Below, piece after piece: positions 33,572 to 41,881 of a stretch of 64,000 nucleotides of DNA; position 1 is the first letter of the stretch; each line of letters begins with the position of its first letter. The notes below the pieces were generated by a model. It was not told where the DNA came from. It ran no database searches and saw only the letters and a list, made by a program, of their open reading frames with translations. Made by a program: the position numbers and the translations under genes. Source of the DNA: Bifidobacterium pullorum DSM 20433 (GTDB lineage: Bacteria; Actinomycetota; Actinomycetes; Actinomycetales; Bifidobacteriaceae); assembly GCF_000771405.1 (NCBI RefSeq), contig NZ_JDUI01000008.1, positions 145,506-209,505 of the forward strand. The letters run 5' to 3'.

Positions 33572-34792
33572 TCAGGCGAACCGCTCGAGGTACGGGAGCA
33601 TGGTTTTCATCAGGTTCGCGCCGGTGGTGCCGGTGAACACGGGCACGTCGGTGACGGGCATCGGCTGGGTGGCGGAGATGCCGGCGACCGATCCGAGCGG
33701 CGAGGCCTCGCGCGGAGAAAGCTGGCGGATGCCGATGGCGATGACGCGGCCGGGATACCGGCGTGCGATGGTGGCGTAGGTGGTCGGGTCCTTCTGTCCG
33801 TCGTCGCCGATGAGGATGAACTTCATATCAGGGAAGTCGCCCATGAGCTGTTCGGCGAATTCCAGCTTGTGCTGGACGCCGGTGGGCACGAAGGTCTTGG
33901 GACGCGGGTCCAGGTCGCGCAGCAGCAGCGGTCCGGCGGGGTAGCCGTGATCGTTGATGAAATGGCGGATCGAGCTTTCCACGTTCCACGGCGAGGTGGA
34001 CAGGTAGAAGAACGGCGCGTCCGGGAAGAGCGCGGCGAGCTTGGTGAACAGCACGCTCATGCCGGGCACGGGCGCGCGCTTCTTCGGGTTGGCGAACAAC
34101 ACGTTGTATGCGGCTTTCCACAACGTGGGCACCTGGGTGATCATGATGGTGTCGTCCACATCCGAGATGATGCCGACCTTCGAACCGCCGGGAATGGTGA
34201 ACAGCCGGGACGCCACCGGTTTGCGACGGTCCACCTCGCAGGTGACCTGATGGATGCCCGGGCTCAGGCGGTGTTCGGCCACCAGGTCCAGATACCCCGC
34301 CGAATCCGATATCGCGTAATCGGCATCCCGCCGGCGCTTGCGATCCGGACGGTCGTAGGTTTCCGACGACCCGACCTGCACGGTTTCCAGCGGCGTGCCG
34401 TCGATGCGGACCCGGACCCGGCATCGCGGCGCGGGGATGGCCAGCATCCCCCAGATGCCCCGGACGCGCGCGCCCGGACTGCGGTGTTCCGGCGCGTACA
34501 CGGTTCTGCAGATCAGGCGCGAATACGATTCGGTGCCGTAGCCCACGTACGGTTCGACCTGCTCGTACCAGCCCAGTTGTTTCACCACCGGGGTCGAGAT
34601 GGTCATCCACAGGTTCACCGCGGCGGAGACCGTGCGACGGAACAGCCGGGTCAGCGGGGGTTTGGCCTCGAACCGTTCGTGCCGTGACGCCGCGTCGAAC
34701 GTCGTGACGGCGCGCCGTGCCGGAATGGGCACGGTAGGCATGTCGTCCCCCACCGGTTGCGCTTGTGCTGCCGTTCGCCGTCGATCACTCAT
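33572..34792 (-). CDS. App1-type phosphatidate phosphatase-like protein
   Basis: A 406-residue protein with a C-terminal DUF2183/App1 catalytic domain: GIISDVDDTIMITQ contains the DxDDT metal/phosphate motif, FFYLSTSPWNV and FILIGDDGQKDPTTY are the other HAD-like motifs. Related yeast App1 dephosphorylates phosphatidate; the substrate here is unknown. ATG 34792 has no ribosome site but a TATAGT six bases upstream, so a leaderless start is likely. No signal peptide is seen. It lies one gene before ptrB in the same direction. Confidence 0.88.
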   Translation of the reverse strand: MSDRRRTAAQAQPVGDDMPTVPIPARRAVTTFDAASRHERFEAKPPLTRLFRRTVSAAVNLWMTISTPVVKQLGWYEQVEPYVGYGTESYSRLICRTVYAPEHRSPGARVRGIWGMLAIPAPRCRVRVRIDGTPLETVQVGSSETYDRPDRKRRRDADYAISDSAGYLDLVAEHRLSPGIHQVTCEVDRRKPVASRLFTIPGGSKVGIISDVDDTIMITQVPTLWKAAYNVLFANPKKRAPVPGMSVLFTKLAALFPDAPFFYLSTSPWNVESSIRHFINDHGYPAGPLLLRDLDPRPKTFVPTGVQHKLEFAEQLMGDFPDMKFILIGDDGQKDPTTYATIARRYPGRVIAIGIRQLSPREASPLGSVAGISATQPMPVTDVPVFTGTTGANLMKTMLPYLERFA

Positions 34793-34798
34793 ATATTC

Positions 34799-34804
34799 AC
34801 TATA
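34799..34804 (-). promoter_or_regulatory. -10 box of a leaderless promoter for the App1-like gene
   Basis: TATAGT on the minus strand, 6 bases from the ATG at 34792, with no Shine-Dalgarno sequence between. It repeats the arrangement seen in front of ptrB. Confidence 0.6.
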
Positions 34805-34971
34805 CCCGCACAATACGGCAACGCGGTGCCTCACCCGGGAGACGACGTCGGCATGGCCGTGCGCACGTCGTCGCGTGCGCAACGCGATACCACCCGGCAG
34901 GGGAACGCCCGCAAGCCGGACGCGCCGACGCGGAACGCCCGGCGGGCGCCGCGGTTCCGGAGCCCGGACGG

Positions 34972-35376
34972 TCAGCGGATTATCTTGGCGTATTCCTCGG
35001 AGGTCAGCAGACCGGGCTCGTCGTCATCGAGCTCGATCTTGAGGATCCAGCCCTCGCCGTACGGGTCGTTGGTGATGACCGACGGATCCTCGCTGGCCTC
35101 ACGGTTGACATACCGCACCGTACCGGCGACCGGGCAGACCAGCGGCTGCACCGCCTTCTGGGATTCCAGCTCCACGATCTCGTCGCCGGCCTCCACACGG
35201 GTGCCCGGTTCAGGCAGGTCCACGAACACCAGCTCGCCCAGTTGGCTCACCGCATATTCGGTCAGGCCGACCATCGCGGGATCGACGGAGGCGTCGACCC
35301 ACACATGCTCCTCGGAATATTCGAGGTGCTCGGGCACGTCAAGATTCATCGGTTGGGGGTCATGCGTTTCGTTCAT
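34972..35376 (-). CDS. gcvH: Glycine cleavage H-like lipoyl carrier protein
   Basis: A 134-residue GcvH-family protein. The lipoyl-attachment Lys74 is in ELESQKAVQPLVC; the canonical sequence is ESVKAASD, so Gln and the following residues are atypical but the lysine stays. No gcvT or gcvP neighbours are present, so it may serve as a lipoyl carrier for another use. ATG 35376 is preceded by a TACGCT-like -10 and no ribosome site, again a possible leaderless start. The lplA gene in this window could lipoylate it. Confidence 0.92.
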   Translation of the reverse strand: MNETHDPQPMNLDVPEHLEYSEEHVWVDASVDPAMVGLTEYAVSQLGELVFVDLPEPGTRVEAGDEIVELESQKAVQPLVCPVAGTVRYVNREASEDPSVITNDPYGEGWILKIELDDDEPGLLTSEEYAKIIR

Positions 35377-35418
35377 GCGTCAAGCGTACAACGCGTGGCC
35401 CGCGCCACGCGCCGTGGA

Positions 35419-37023
35419 TCAGCGCACCGGGCCGGACGGGGTGGCGCCCACCACCTGGACCAGCGTGCCCTCGGGGCAGTTGTTGTAGATCCACTGCGCG
35501 TCCGCCTCATACATGTTCACGCAGCCGTGCGAACCGTAGTTGGCCGGGTCGCCATGCTCGATGCCGTAATAGTTCCAGTTCGCCGTGTGGAAGCCCTCGC
35601 CGCCGTTGAAGTAGCTGACCCACTTGACGCCCTTGGACAGGTACTTGGAACCGTCCTCGTTCAGGCCGCGCATGTCCTGCACCGAATACTTGAGGTAGAT
35701 GGAGAACGTGCCGTTGTCGGTTTCGCCGAATGCGCCGGGCGTACCGGTGCACACGGGGAAGGTGCGCACCACCTGACTGCCGTTGTACACGGTGGCGGTC
35801 TGCGAGCTCTTGTCCACCACGATGCGCATCTCCGCCTTCTTCTGCGTGGTCTTGTGCTCGGTGACGTCGGCCTTGACCGAGATCAGGCCGCCCTCGCCCT
35901 CCTGCAGCGCCTTGATCACGTCGCCGGCGGCGGCGTCGGTGTCCTTGACGCTCACGCCGTACACGCGGGTGAGGATCACGTTGCCGTTGTCGTCGACGAT
36001 ATCCTCCTGATCGACCTGCTCCTGGTTGAGCTGGTTCGGCAGCTCGGCGGCCAGATACTCCTTGATGGCCGCCTCGTCGTAGTTCAGGGTGATCGTGCCC
36101 TGTTCCAAGTCGCTGGTCGGCTTGATCCAGGAGGCCACCACATTCACCGGCAGTTCGAAGTTGCGGTCGCGGTCGTTGGTGAGCACGATGCGGTTGTCCA
36201 GCCGCTTGTTGGCTTCAGTGGCGGCCTGGTTGGCGGCGTCCACGCCGACGGGCATCTTCACGTCCTCGTATTCGAGCGTCACCGAGGCGCCATGCCCCGG
36301 CGTGGCGATGGCGTTGTTGACCGCCTGGTTCACCGCCTCGATCTTCGCCGCACGCCCGGTGCGTCCCTCGGACACGGTGAACCGCTGGCTCGCCTCGTCA
36401 TAGCCGATCGATGAGGCCACGGCCTTCTGGTCGTCCGCGATGAACCGGTCGGTCAGGAACGTGTTGGCCGTCGACTCATCGTATTCGGCGGTCAGTCCCA
36501 TGTCCTTCTTGGAGAACGGATTGATCCTAGCGAAGTCGGCCAGCAGCCCGTCCAGCACGCCGGTCGCGGAGCCGTCGGCCTTGGCCTGCAGCAGGGAGTC
36601 CACCGTGGCGTCCACATCCACGTTCACGCCCAGTTCCTCCAGCGAGGCCTTGACCGGCGCGCCGTCGCCCCCGTCCACGGTCACGGCGGAATCGGCGACG
36701 GCCCGGTTGACGGTGTCGGTCAGCTGGTCGCGGTTCTGCCCGGCCACGCTGACCTGCCCGAACGTCACGCCCGGGGCGGCCTTGTCGGAGTAGTACCAGC
36801 GCGCGGCGAACAGCCCGGCGGCGGCCAGCACCAGCAGCGCGCCGATCACGCTGAGCGCGATGATCCACGGCAGATTGCGGTTCGGTCCCTTCTCCTCGTC
36901 GGCGGGCAGGATGAACGCGGATTCTCCCCCGTCGATCCCCTCGGGGATGGGGAGCTGCCCCATCACCATGGTCCGCTCGCCGTCACCGGAGATGGGCGCT
37001 TCCAACTGGTACTCGTCAGACAT
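35419..37023 (-). CDS. L,D-transpeptidase with peptidoglycan-binding domains
   Basis: A 534-residue cell-wall enzyme. A cytoplasmic N-terminus of about 70 residues precedes one membrane helix (LPWIIALSVIGALLVLAAAGLFAA), then PG_binding_4-like repeats, and a C-terminal YkuD domain with the catalytic GSHGCVNMYEADA (Cys nucleophile). It cross-links peptidoglycan by 3-3 or attaches proteins in other bacteria. ATG 37023 is used; upstream codons of the longer frame lack support. It stands between gcvH and nudC on the minus strand. Confidence 0.95.
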   Translation of the reverse strand: MSDEYQLEAPISGDGERTMVMGQLPIPEGIDGGESAFILPADEEKGPNRNLPWIIALSVIGALLVLAAAGLFAARWYYSDKAAPGVTFGQVSVAGQNRDQLTDTVNRAVADSAVTVDGGDGAPVKASLEELGVNVDVDATVDSLLQAKADGSATGVLDGLLADFARINPFSKKDMGLTAEYDESTANTFLTDRFIADDQKAVASSIGYDEASQRFTVSEGRTGRAAKIEAVNQAVNNAIATPGHGASVTLEYEDVKMPVGVDAANQAATEANKRLDNRIVLTNDRDRNFELPVNVVASWIKPTSDLEQGTITLNYDEAAIKEYLAAELPNQLNQEQVDQEDIVDDNGNVILTRVYGVSVKDTDAAAGDVIKALQEGEGGLISVKADVTEHKTTQKKAEMRIVVDKSSQTATVYNGSQVVRTFPVCTGTPGAFGETDNGTFSIYLKYSVQDMRGLNEDGSKYLSKGVKWVSYFNGGEGFHTANWNYYGIEHGDPANYGSHGCVNMYEADAQWIYNNCPEGTLVQVVGATPSGPVR

Positions 37024-37090
37024 TGCCGTTCCTTGCGAAATCAACTGTTTCCGTCGAACACTATACGCGACCAAACCGACGAGTCCGCCG

Positions 37091-38182
37091 CTACAGCGAA
37101 CGCCCGTACCATTCCTCAATCATGTACCGTGCGATGGCGGCGCGGTTCGGCATCGTGATCCGGCCGCGCACCAGCTCGTCGGTCAGCTCGTCGCGGCTCA
37201 CCCAACGGGCGTCCACCGTTTCGTCGCCGTCCGTGCGGATGCGTGTATCCAGCGCGTAGGCCTTGAACGCCACCATGAGCGAGGCGGGGAACGGCCAGGG
37301 CTGCGATCCCAGGTAACGCACCTCGCCCAGCGTGATGCCGACCTCCTCCCTGGCTTCGCGCCGGCAGGCGTGCTCCAGGTTCTCGCCGGCCTCCACGAAC
37401 CCCGCGGACACCGAGTACAGCGTCGGATCGTTCCAGGCGCGGTTGTGCTGCAGCAGCAGACGGTCCTGCGCGTCGACGATCGCGGTGATGACGGCCGGTT
37501 CGACGCGGGGGAACAGCAGACGGTTGCCGTCGTCGCGGTTGGTGCAGCGCTGCGCCCAGCCCGCCATGGCCGGTTCCGTGGGCGCCCCGCAGGTCGGGCA
37601 GTGCCGCTGCGTGGCGTGCCAAAGGCCCAGCGATACGGCCGTGACGGCCTGTCCGGCCTCACGCGCCGAGGCGTGGGGGACGAAGCCGCGCAGGTCGACC
37701 CAGTCGAAGCGCTCGACGGTGCGGGCGAACAGCGAGCGCCGGCCCGCGGTGTCGTCGTGCGGCAGGGTGCGTCCGAATGCGTCGTCCGCGCCCGTGCCGC
37801 CCGCATCGGGCACGGGGACGACGTCCTGCACCGGCACGCGGGAGATGTCGACGGCGATGACGTGCGTGCCGCGGTACCCCTCGTAGCCGCCGAGGAACAT
37901 GGCGACCGCATCCGGCGAGGCGGCCAGGGCCTGCGCCGCGTACGTTCCGGGCAGGGTGGCGAGGCGCATGGAAGCGGATTCGCGTTCGGTCAGGCGGCCC
38001 TGGCCGCGCGGCACGGCGAGCAGGCCGTTGCGCACCAGGATCACGGTGGTCGTCGGCTCGAGCAGAAGACCGTCGATCAATCCGGGTTCGCCGCGGCGCT
38101 CGGACTGGTAGTCGATGTCGCCCTGGGCCAGCGGCAGGAAGGGCAGCACCTGGGTGAGGGCCAATGGTGAGAATGCGGGCAT
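37091..38182 (-). CDS. nudC: NADH pyrophosphatase
   Basis: A 363-residue NudC-type NUDIX hydrolase. The NUDIX box is GFVEAGENLEHACRREAREEVGI and it is followed by SQPWPFPASLM, the NADH-pyrophosphatase motif. The zinc ribbon begins CPTCG, but the second knuckle reads RCTNRDDGN, so the fourth metal cysteine is missing. It hydrolyses NAD(H) and may remove NAD caps from RNA. It starts one base after the neighbouring hydrolase stop, so the two are translationally coupled. Confidence 0.93.
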   Translation of the reverse strand: MPAFSPLALTQVLPFLPLAQGDIDYQSERRGEPGLIDGLLLEPTTTVILVRNGLLAVPRGQGRLTERESASMRLATLPGTYAAQALAASPDAVAMFLGGYEGYRGTHVIAVDISRVPVQDVVPVPDAGGTGADDAFGRTLPHDDTAGRRSLFARTVERFDWVDLRGFVPHASAREAGQAVTAVSLGLWHATQRHCPTCGAPTEPAMAGWAQRCTNRDDGNRLLFPRVEPAVITAIVDAQDRLLLQHNRAWNDPTLYSVSAGFVEAGENLEHACRREAREEVGITLGEVRYLGSQPWPFPASLMVAFKAYALDTRIRTDGDETVDARWVSRDELTDELVRGRITMPNRAAIARYMIEEWYGRSL

Positions 38183-38183
38183 C

Positions 38184-39041
38184 TCAGGCCTCCGCCTGTG
38201 CGCGGCGGATCAGGTCGAGCAGGGCCGCGGCCACCTGGTCGGGGTGTTCGTAGGCGCTGAAGTGACCGCAGTCGGGGATGGTGGTGAACGCCGCGTCGGT
38301 GCCGGTCATGGCCTGCGCGATCGGCCCCATGACGGCGGGCGAACTGGATGGATCGTTTTCGCCGCAGATGACGGCGGCGGGCGCGGTGATGAGCGGCAGT
38401 TGGTCGTTCAGGTCGGGGCGGCCGGCGGCCATGCGTTCGCGCCAGGCGACGCCTTCGGGCCGCTGGGCGTGGATCCACGCGGTGAACTGGTCGATGAACC
38501 GCTGCGATTGCTTGATGGTGGAGTCGCCGGGCTGCGGTTCGGCGAAGTGCATGACGGGGTCCACGGTGTGTTCGGTTTCGCAGATGTCCGCGATGCGCAG
38601 GCGGTTGGCGCGGGATGCGGGCGAATCGGCGTCGGCCTTCGTGTCGCACAGGGCCAGGCCGGCCACCGCCTCGGGGTGCAGGCGCTGGATGTCCAGCACC
38701 AGATAGCCGCCCATCGACAGTCCCACCCAGACGGCCTTGCTGTAGCCGGCGTCGCGGATCAGCCGCACGTAGGCGTCGGCCATGCGGTCGAGGGCCTGCG
38801 TGTACGCGCCGTCCTCGGCCACGGCGCCGGTGTCTTCGGCCGTGGGGATCGGTCCTTCGCCGGCGCCCGGCATGTCCGGGGCCCACAGCGGGAAGTTCTG
38901 GTTCGGCAGTCCGGCGGCGTCCGCGCGGGCGATGAGTTCGGCGGCGCAGTCGTCCCACAGATGATGGTCGATCGGGAAGGCGTGCACGAGCACGACCGGC
39001 AGGCCTTCGCCCTCACGATAGATGGTGGTGTTCAGTTCCAT
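38184..39041 (-). CDS. Alpha/beta hydrolase
   Basis: A 285-residue alpha/beta-hydrolase. HAFPIDHHLW begins the fold, the nucleophile elbow is GLSMGGYL, the Asp is in CGENDPSS and the His is in DCGHFSAYEHPD. The substrate is not predictable. ATG 39041 has a GAGAGGAA site at good distance. It overlaps transcription units with nudC (one-base gap), which suggests coexpression. Confidence 0.92.
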   Translation of the reverse strand: MELNTTIYREGEGLPVVLVHAFPIDHHLWDDCAAELIARADAAGLPNQNFPLWAPDMPGAGEGPIPTAEDTGAVAEDGAYTQALDRMADAYVRLIRDAGYSKAVWVGLSMGGYLVLDIQRLHPEAVAGLALCDTKADADSPASRANRLRIADICETEHTVDPVMHFAEPQPGDSTIKQSQRFIDQFTAWIHAQRPEGVAWRERMAAGRPDLNDQLPLITAPAAVICGENDPSSSPAVMGPIAQAMTGTDAAFTTIPDCGHFSAYEHPDQVAAALLDLIRRAQAEA

Positions 39042-39109
39042 TGCGGTTCCTCTCGTATGTATTGGCGTTACGTCCGCGTCCGGCACGGCCGCGGAGCCGT
39101 GGACCGCCC

Positions 39110-39733
39110 CTATTCGGTCCAGGACAGGGCGCGCCGCACGATGCGGCCGTGCCCGCCGGGCATCTGGTCCAGCATGGTGCCGAGCGTCGGGCCGTTGACG
39201 TCCACCCATTCCACGTCCAGCGTCTCGTCCTGCGGCTGGCAGTCGCCGCCGATCGGCACCACATAGCACAGGGCGATCGCATGCTGGCGAGGGTCGTAGA
39301 ACTCGCTCAGGCCGGGCGTGGGGAAGAACTCGGCCACCGTGAACGGCTGGAGATTGGACGGCAGCGCCGGCAGGGCCAACGGTCCCAGATCCTTGGCGAT
39401 ATTGCGGGCGATGGCCTCGCGCAGCGTCTCGTGATACAGCACGCGGCCCGCCACCAGCGTGCGTTCCACCGAACCGTCGTCCGAGACGCGCAGCAGCGTG
39501 CCGACCTGCAGCACACAGCCGAAATCATCGGTGTGCACCGGCACGACCTCCACATAGACCATCGGCACCTGACGGCGGATGTCGTTCACGCGGTCCGCAT
39601 CCAGCCAACCTGGCGGATTGCCGCCGGGGGTTCCGCTCACGAAATCCTCGGGCGTGATGTCGTCGAACTCGCCGCGGCGGCGGCCGGCGTCGAAATCGCC
39701 CTCGTCGGGCACCTCATCGTTCAGCACTGGCAT
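39110..39733 (-). CDS. NUDIX-like family protein
   Basis: About 207 residues from ATG 39733. The C-terminal half resembles actinobacterial DUF4916/NUDIX-family proteins (LVAGRVLYHETLREAIARNIAKDLGPLALP; ALCYVVPIGGDCQPQDETLDVEWVDV), but a complete NUDIX box with the acidic metal ligands is not obvious. It may be a divergent or non-catalytic member. ATG 39742 and 39769 are alternatives. It is divergent from trxA, with a 334-base gap between that shows no gene. Confidence 0.78.
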   Translation of the reverse strand: MPVLNDEVPDEGDFDAGRRRGEFDDITPEDFVSGTPGGNPPGWLDADRVNDIRRQVPMVYVEVVPVHTDDFGCVLQVGTLLRVSDDGSVERTLVAGRVLYHETLREAIARNIAKDLGPLALPALPSNLQPFTVAEFFPTPGLSEFYDPRQHAIALCYVVPIGGDCQPQDETLDVEWVDVNGPTLGTMLDQMPGGHGRIVRRALSWTE

Positions 39734-40067
39734 GTTCCCCATTATCCGCCGAACAGATGACCGGCGCATGACCGTTCCGTAACCGTTGCATGAGCATTGG
39801 CGGGAAATCCGCCGATGAGTCTTCCTCAGCGGACGCGGAATCAGGCGGATCGCAGGCGTCGCCGTCGTCGCCGTTGCCGTGCGTCCGGACGCGAGTTCCG
39901 GGCGACGCGTTCCTCCGTGGGCGCAAGGTGTTGCGCGTTGTTGGGTGCTGCTGGGATGCTGGTAGCACGGCAATCCGGCGAGCCGCATGCGCGGCGGCCG
40001 GAGGGACGATCCCTGACCGTCGGCGGAATGGACGGGTCATGGACAGGCAGACAGGTAAGGAGCGATT

Positions 40068-40430
40068 ATGGCGACCCATGCGGTGAGCTCGGCCGAATTC
40101 GAGCAGGTCATCAACGGCAACGAACTGGTGTTCGTGGATTTCTGGGCCACCTGGTGCGGGCCGTGCCGCGCCTTCGGACCGGTGTTCGAGCAGGCCAGCG
40201 AACAGCATCCGGATGTGTACTTCGCCAAGGTGGACATCGACCAGAACCAGGATCTGGCGGCGGCCGCCGGCGTGCAGGCCGTGCCGACGCTGATGATCGC
40301 CAAGCAGGGCAGGATCGTGTTCCAGCAGGCGGGCGCGTTGCGCGCCTCCGATCTGGAGGATCTGATCGGCCAGGCCAAGGCGTTGGACCTCGAGGCCGCG
40401 GAGGCCGACGCCGCGGGCGACCAGCAGTGA
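40068..40430 (+). CDS. trxA: Thioredoxin
   Basis: A 120-residue thioredoxin fold with the active site WCGPC in VFVDFWATWCGPCRAF and the cis-Pro in AVPTLMIAKQG. It reduces protein disulphides in the cytosol. ATG 40068 has a TAAGGAG site six bases upstream. A 12-bp hairpin lies 43 bases downstream. The C-terminus has an Ala/Glu-rich tail (about 15 residues). Confidence 0.96.
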   Translation: MATHAVSSAEFEQVINGNELVFVDFWATWCGPCRAFGPVFEQASEQHPDVYFAKVDIDQNQDLAAAAGVQAVPTLMIAKQGRIVFQQAGALRASDLEDLIGQAKALDLEAAEADAAGDQQ

Positions 40431-40472
40431 TCCGGCGGTAGCCCGGCAACGACACGACAACGACGTTCCCCT

Positions 40473-40510
40473 TTCCGGCCATCGGCACCCGTCAGAGGCG
40501 ATGGCCGGAA
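40473..40510 (+). terminator. Hairpin after trxA
   Basis: A 12-bp perfect stem TTCCGGCCATCG/CGATGGCCGGAA around a 14-base loop, no T-tract, about 43 bases after the trxA stop. The remaining gap to the next gene holds its promoter and no gene. Confidence 0.6.
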
Positions 40511-40666
40511 CATCCCAACGGTCCGCACAGACCGTGATATACGGGCGTTCCGTCGCCCTTGCGGGCAACGTCACACTCCCGGCGGATATCGGTGCTTTGT
40601 CGTAAACTTGAAGGCAGTGTGAACAGCGGCCCGACGCCACAAGCGTCGGAATGCAAGAGGAGTGCA

Positions 40667-41701
40667 ATGGCCAATCATCGCAGGAAGCGCACGCTCAGCC
40701 TACCTTCGTTAACCAAGCGTCACTGGATTCGTATCGCCGCGGCGGCGGCCGCACTGGCACTGGCGGCGACCGGCGGCATCACGGCCCGTCATTTCTGGGT
40801 TTCCGCGCACGCCGGCGACGAGGCGCAGCAGATCACATCGTTCTCCGCCACCGACCCGCTGGCCGTCTCCCGTGGCAACGAGCGCACCAACGGCGGCGAG
40901 ACCTCCTATGTCACCGTCAAACTCGACGGCGAATCGCGCACCGTGCTCGGCACGGACTTCACCACCGTCAAATCCGTGCTGGAGGCCGGCAACATCACGC
41001 TGGGACCGGACGACACCGTCGACCCGGCGCTCGACACCGAAGTCGACGAATCCACCGTCATCACCATCGAGACCGCCGGATCCGCGCTGGAAACCTCCGA
41101 GGAGCCGATCGCGTTCAGCACGGTCAAGAAGGAGACCTCCGCACTGCCCGAAGGCACCGAGCAGGTGCAGACCGAGGGCGAGGAAGGCGTGATGGAGACC
41201 ACGAGCCTGGTCACCCGCGCCGGGGACAAGGTCATCTCCTCCAACGTGTTCGCCTCGTACGTCAAGAAGGAGCCCGTGGACAAGGTGATCCTGGTGGGCA
41301 CCGGCGCCACCGCCTCGTCGACGGCCTCCGACTCCTCCAGCTCGAGCGGTTCCGGCAGCTCCTCGTCCGCCGGCGCCTCGATCGGCACCACCGTGCCGGC
41401 CGGCGAGATGCAGCAGTGGGCGCACGACTACCTGCTGGCCAACGGCTACACCGAGGCCGACTTCTCCGCCACCGTGTACATCATCAACCACGAGTCCGGA
41501 TGGCGCGTGAACGCCACCAACGCCAGCTCCGGCGCGTACGGCCTGCCGCAGGCGCTGCCCGGCAACAAGATGGCCTCCGCCGGCGCCGACTGGGCCACCA
41601 ACTACCAGACGCAGCTCAAATGGTTCTGGAGCTACTGCAACAGCCGCTACGGCTCGGTGCAGGGCGCCTACAACTTCTGGGTCGCCAACCACTGGTACTG
41701 A
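40667..41701 (+). CDS. G5-domain lytic transglycosylase (Rpf-like)
   Basis: A 344-residue secreted or anchored protein. An N-terminal membrane helix/signal anchor (about 26-45) is followed by a DUF348-like block with YVTVKLDGESRTVLGTDFTTVKSVL, then a G5 domain (VVKKEPV-type), a Ser/Gly-rich linker and a C-terminal transglycosylase domain (INHESGWRVNATNASSGAYGLPQALPGNKMASAG). The catalytic Glu is in HESGW. This is the architecture of resuscitation-promoting-type cell-wall enzymes. ATG 40667 is preceded by GAGGAG. A strong terminator follows the stop. Confidence 0.9.
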   Translation: MANHRRKRTLSLPSLTKRHWIRIAAAAAALALAATGGITARHFWVSAHAGDEAQQITSFSATDPLAVSRGNERTNGGETSYVTVKLDGESRTVLGTDFTTVKSVLEAGNITLGPDDTVDPALDTEVDESTVITIETAGSALETSEEPIAFSTVKKETSALPEGTEQVQTEGEEGVMETTSLVTRAGDKVISSNVFASYVKKEPVDKVILVGTGATASSTASDSSSSSGSGSSSSAGASIGTTVPAGEMQQWAHDYLLANGYTEADFSATVYIINHESGWRVNATNASSGAYGLPQALPGNKMASAGADWATNYQTQLKWFWSYCNSRYGSVQGAYNFWVANHWY

Positions 41702-41714
41702 TCGACACGTTACG

Positions 41715-41749
41715 GACGAAGCCCGGGAAATCCCGGGCTTCGTCTTTTT
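41715..41749 (+). terminator. Strong rho-independent terminator
   Basis: A 14-bp stem GACGAAGCCCGGGA and complement closes on a short AA-containing loop, followed by TTTTT. It ends the transglycosylase transcript. Confidence 0.9.
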
Positions 41750-41791
41750 ACCTCGATTCCGCCTATCCTCCACGTAGGTTCGGTCACGTTG

Positions 41792-41803
41792 CCTATGCAT
41801 AGG
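41792..41803. promoter_or_regulatory. CCTATGCATAGG palindrome upstream of the exporter
   Basis: A 12-base perfect palindrome 79 bases before the exporter start, flanked by AGGAGTAGGC. Its place and symmetry fit an operator for a regulator of the exporter, but no regulator gene is adjacent. Confidence 0.4.
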
Positions 41804-41881
41804 AGTAGGCTGTTGGGGTCACTTCGGCGGATGGGACCGCCCACCCGCCTCCGTCCGAAGAGCAAGAGAGAAGGGCTCGGC

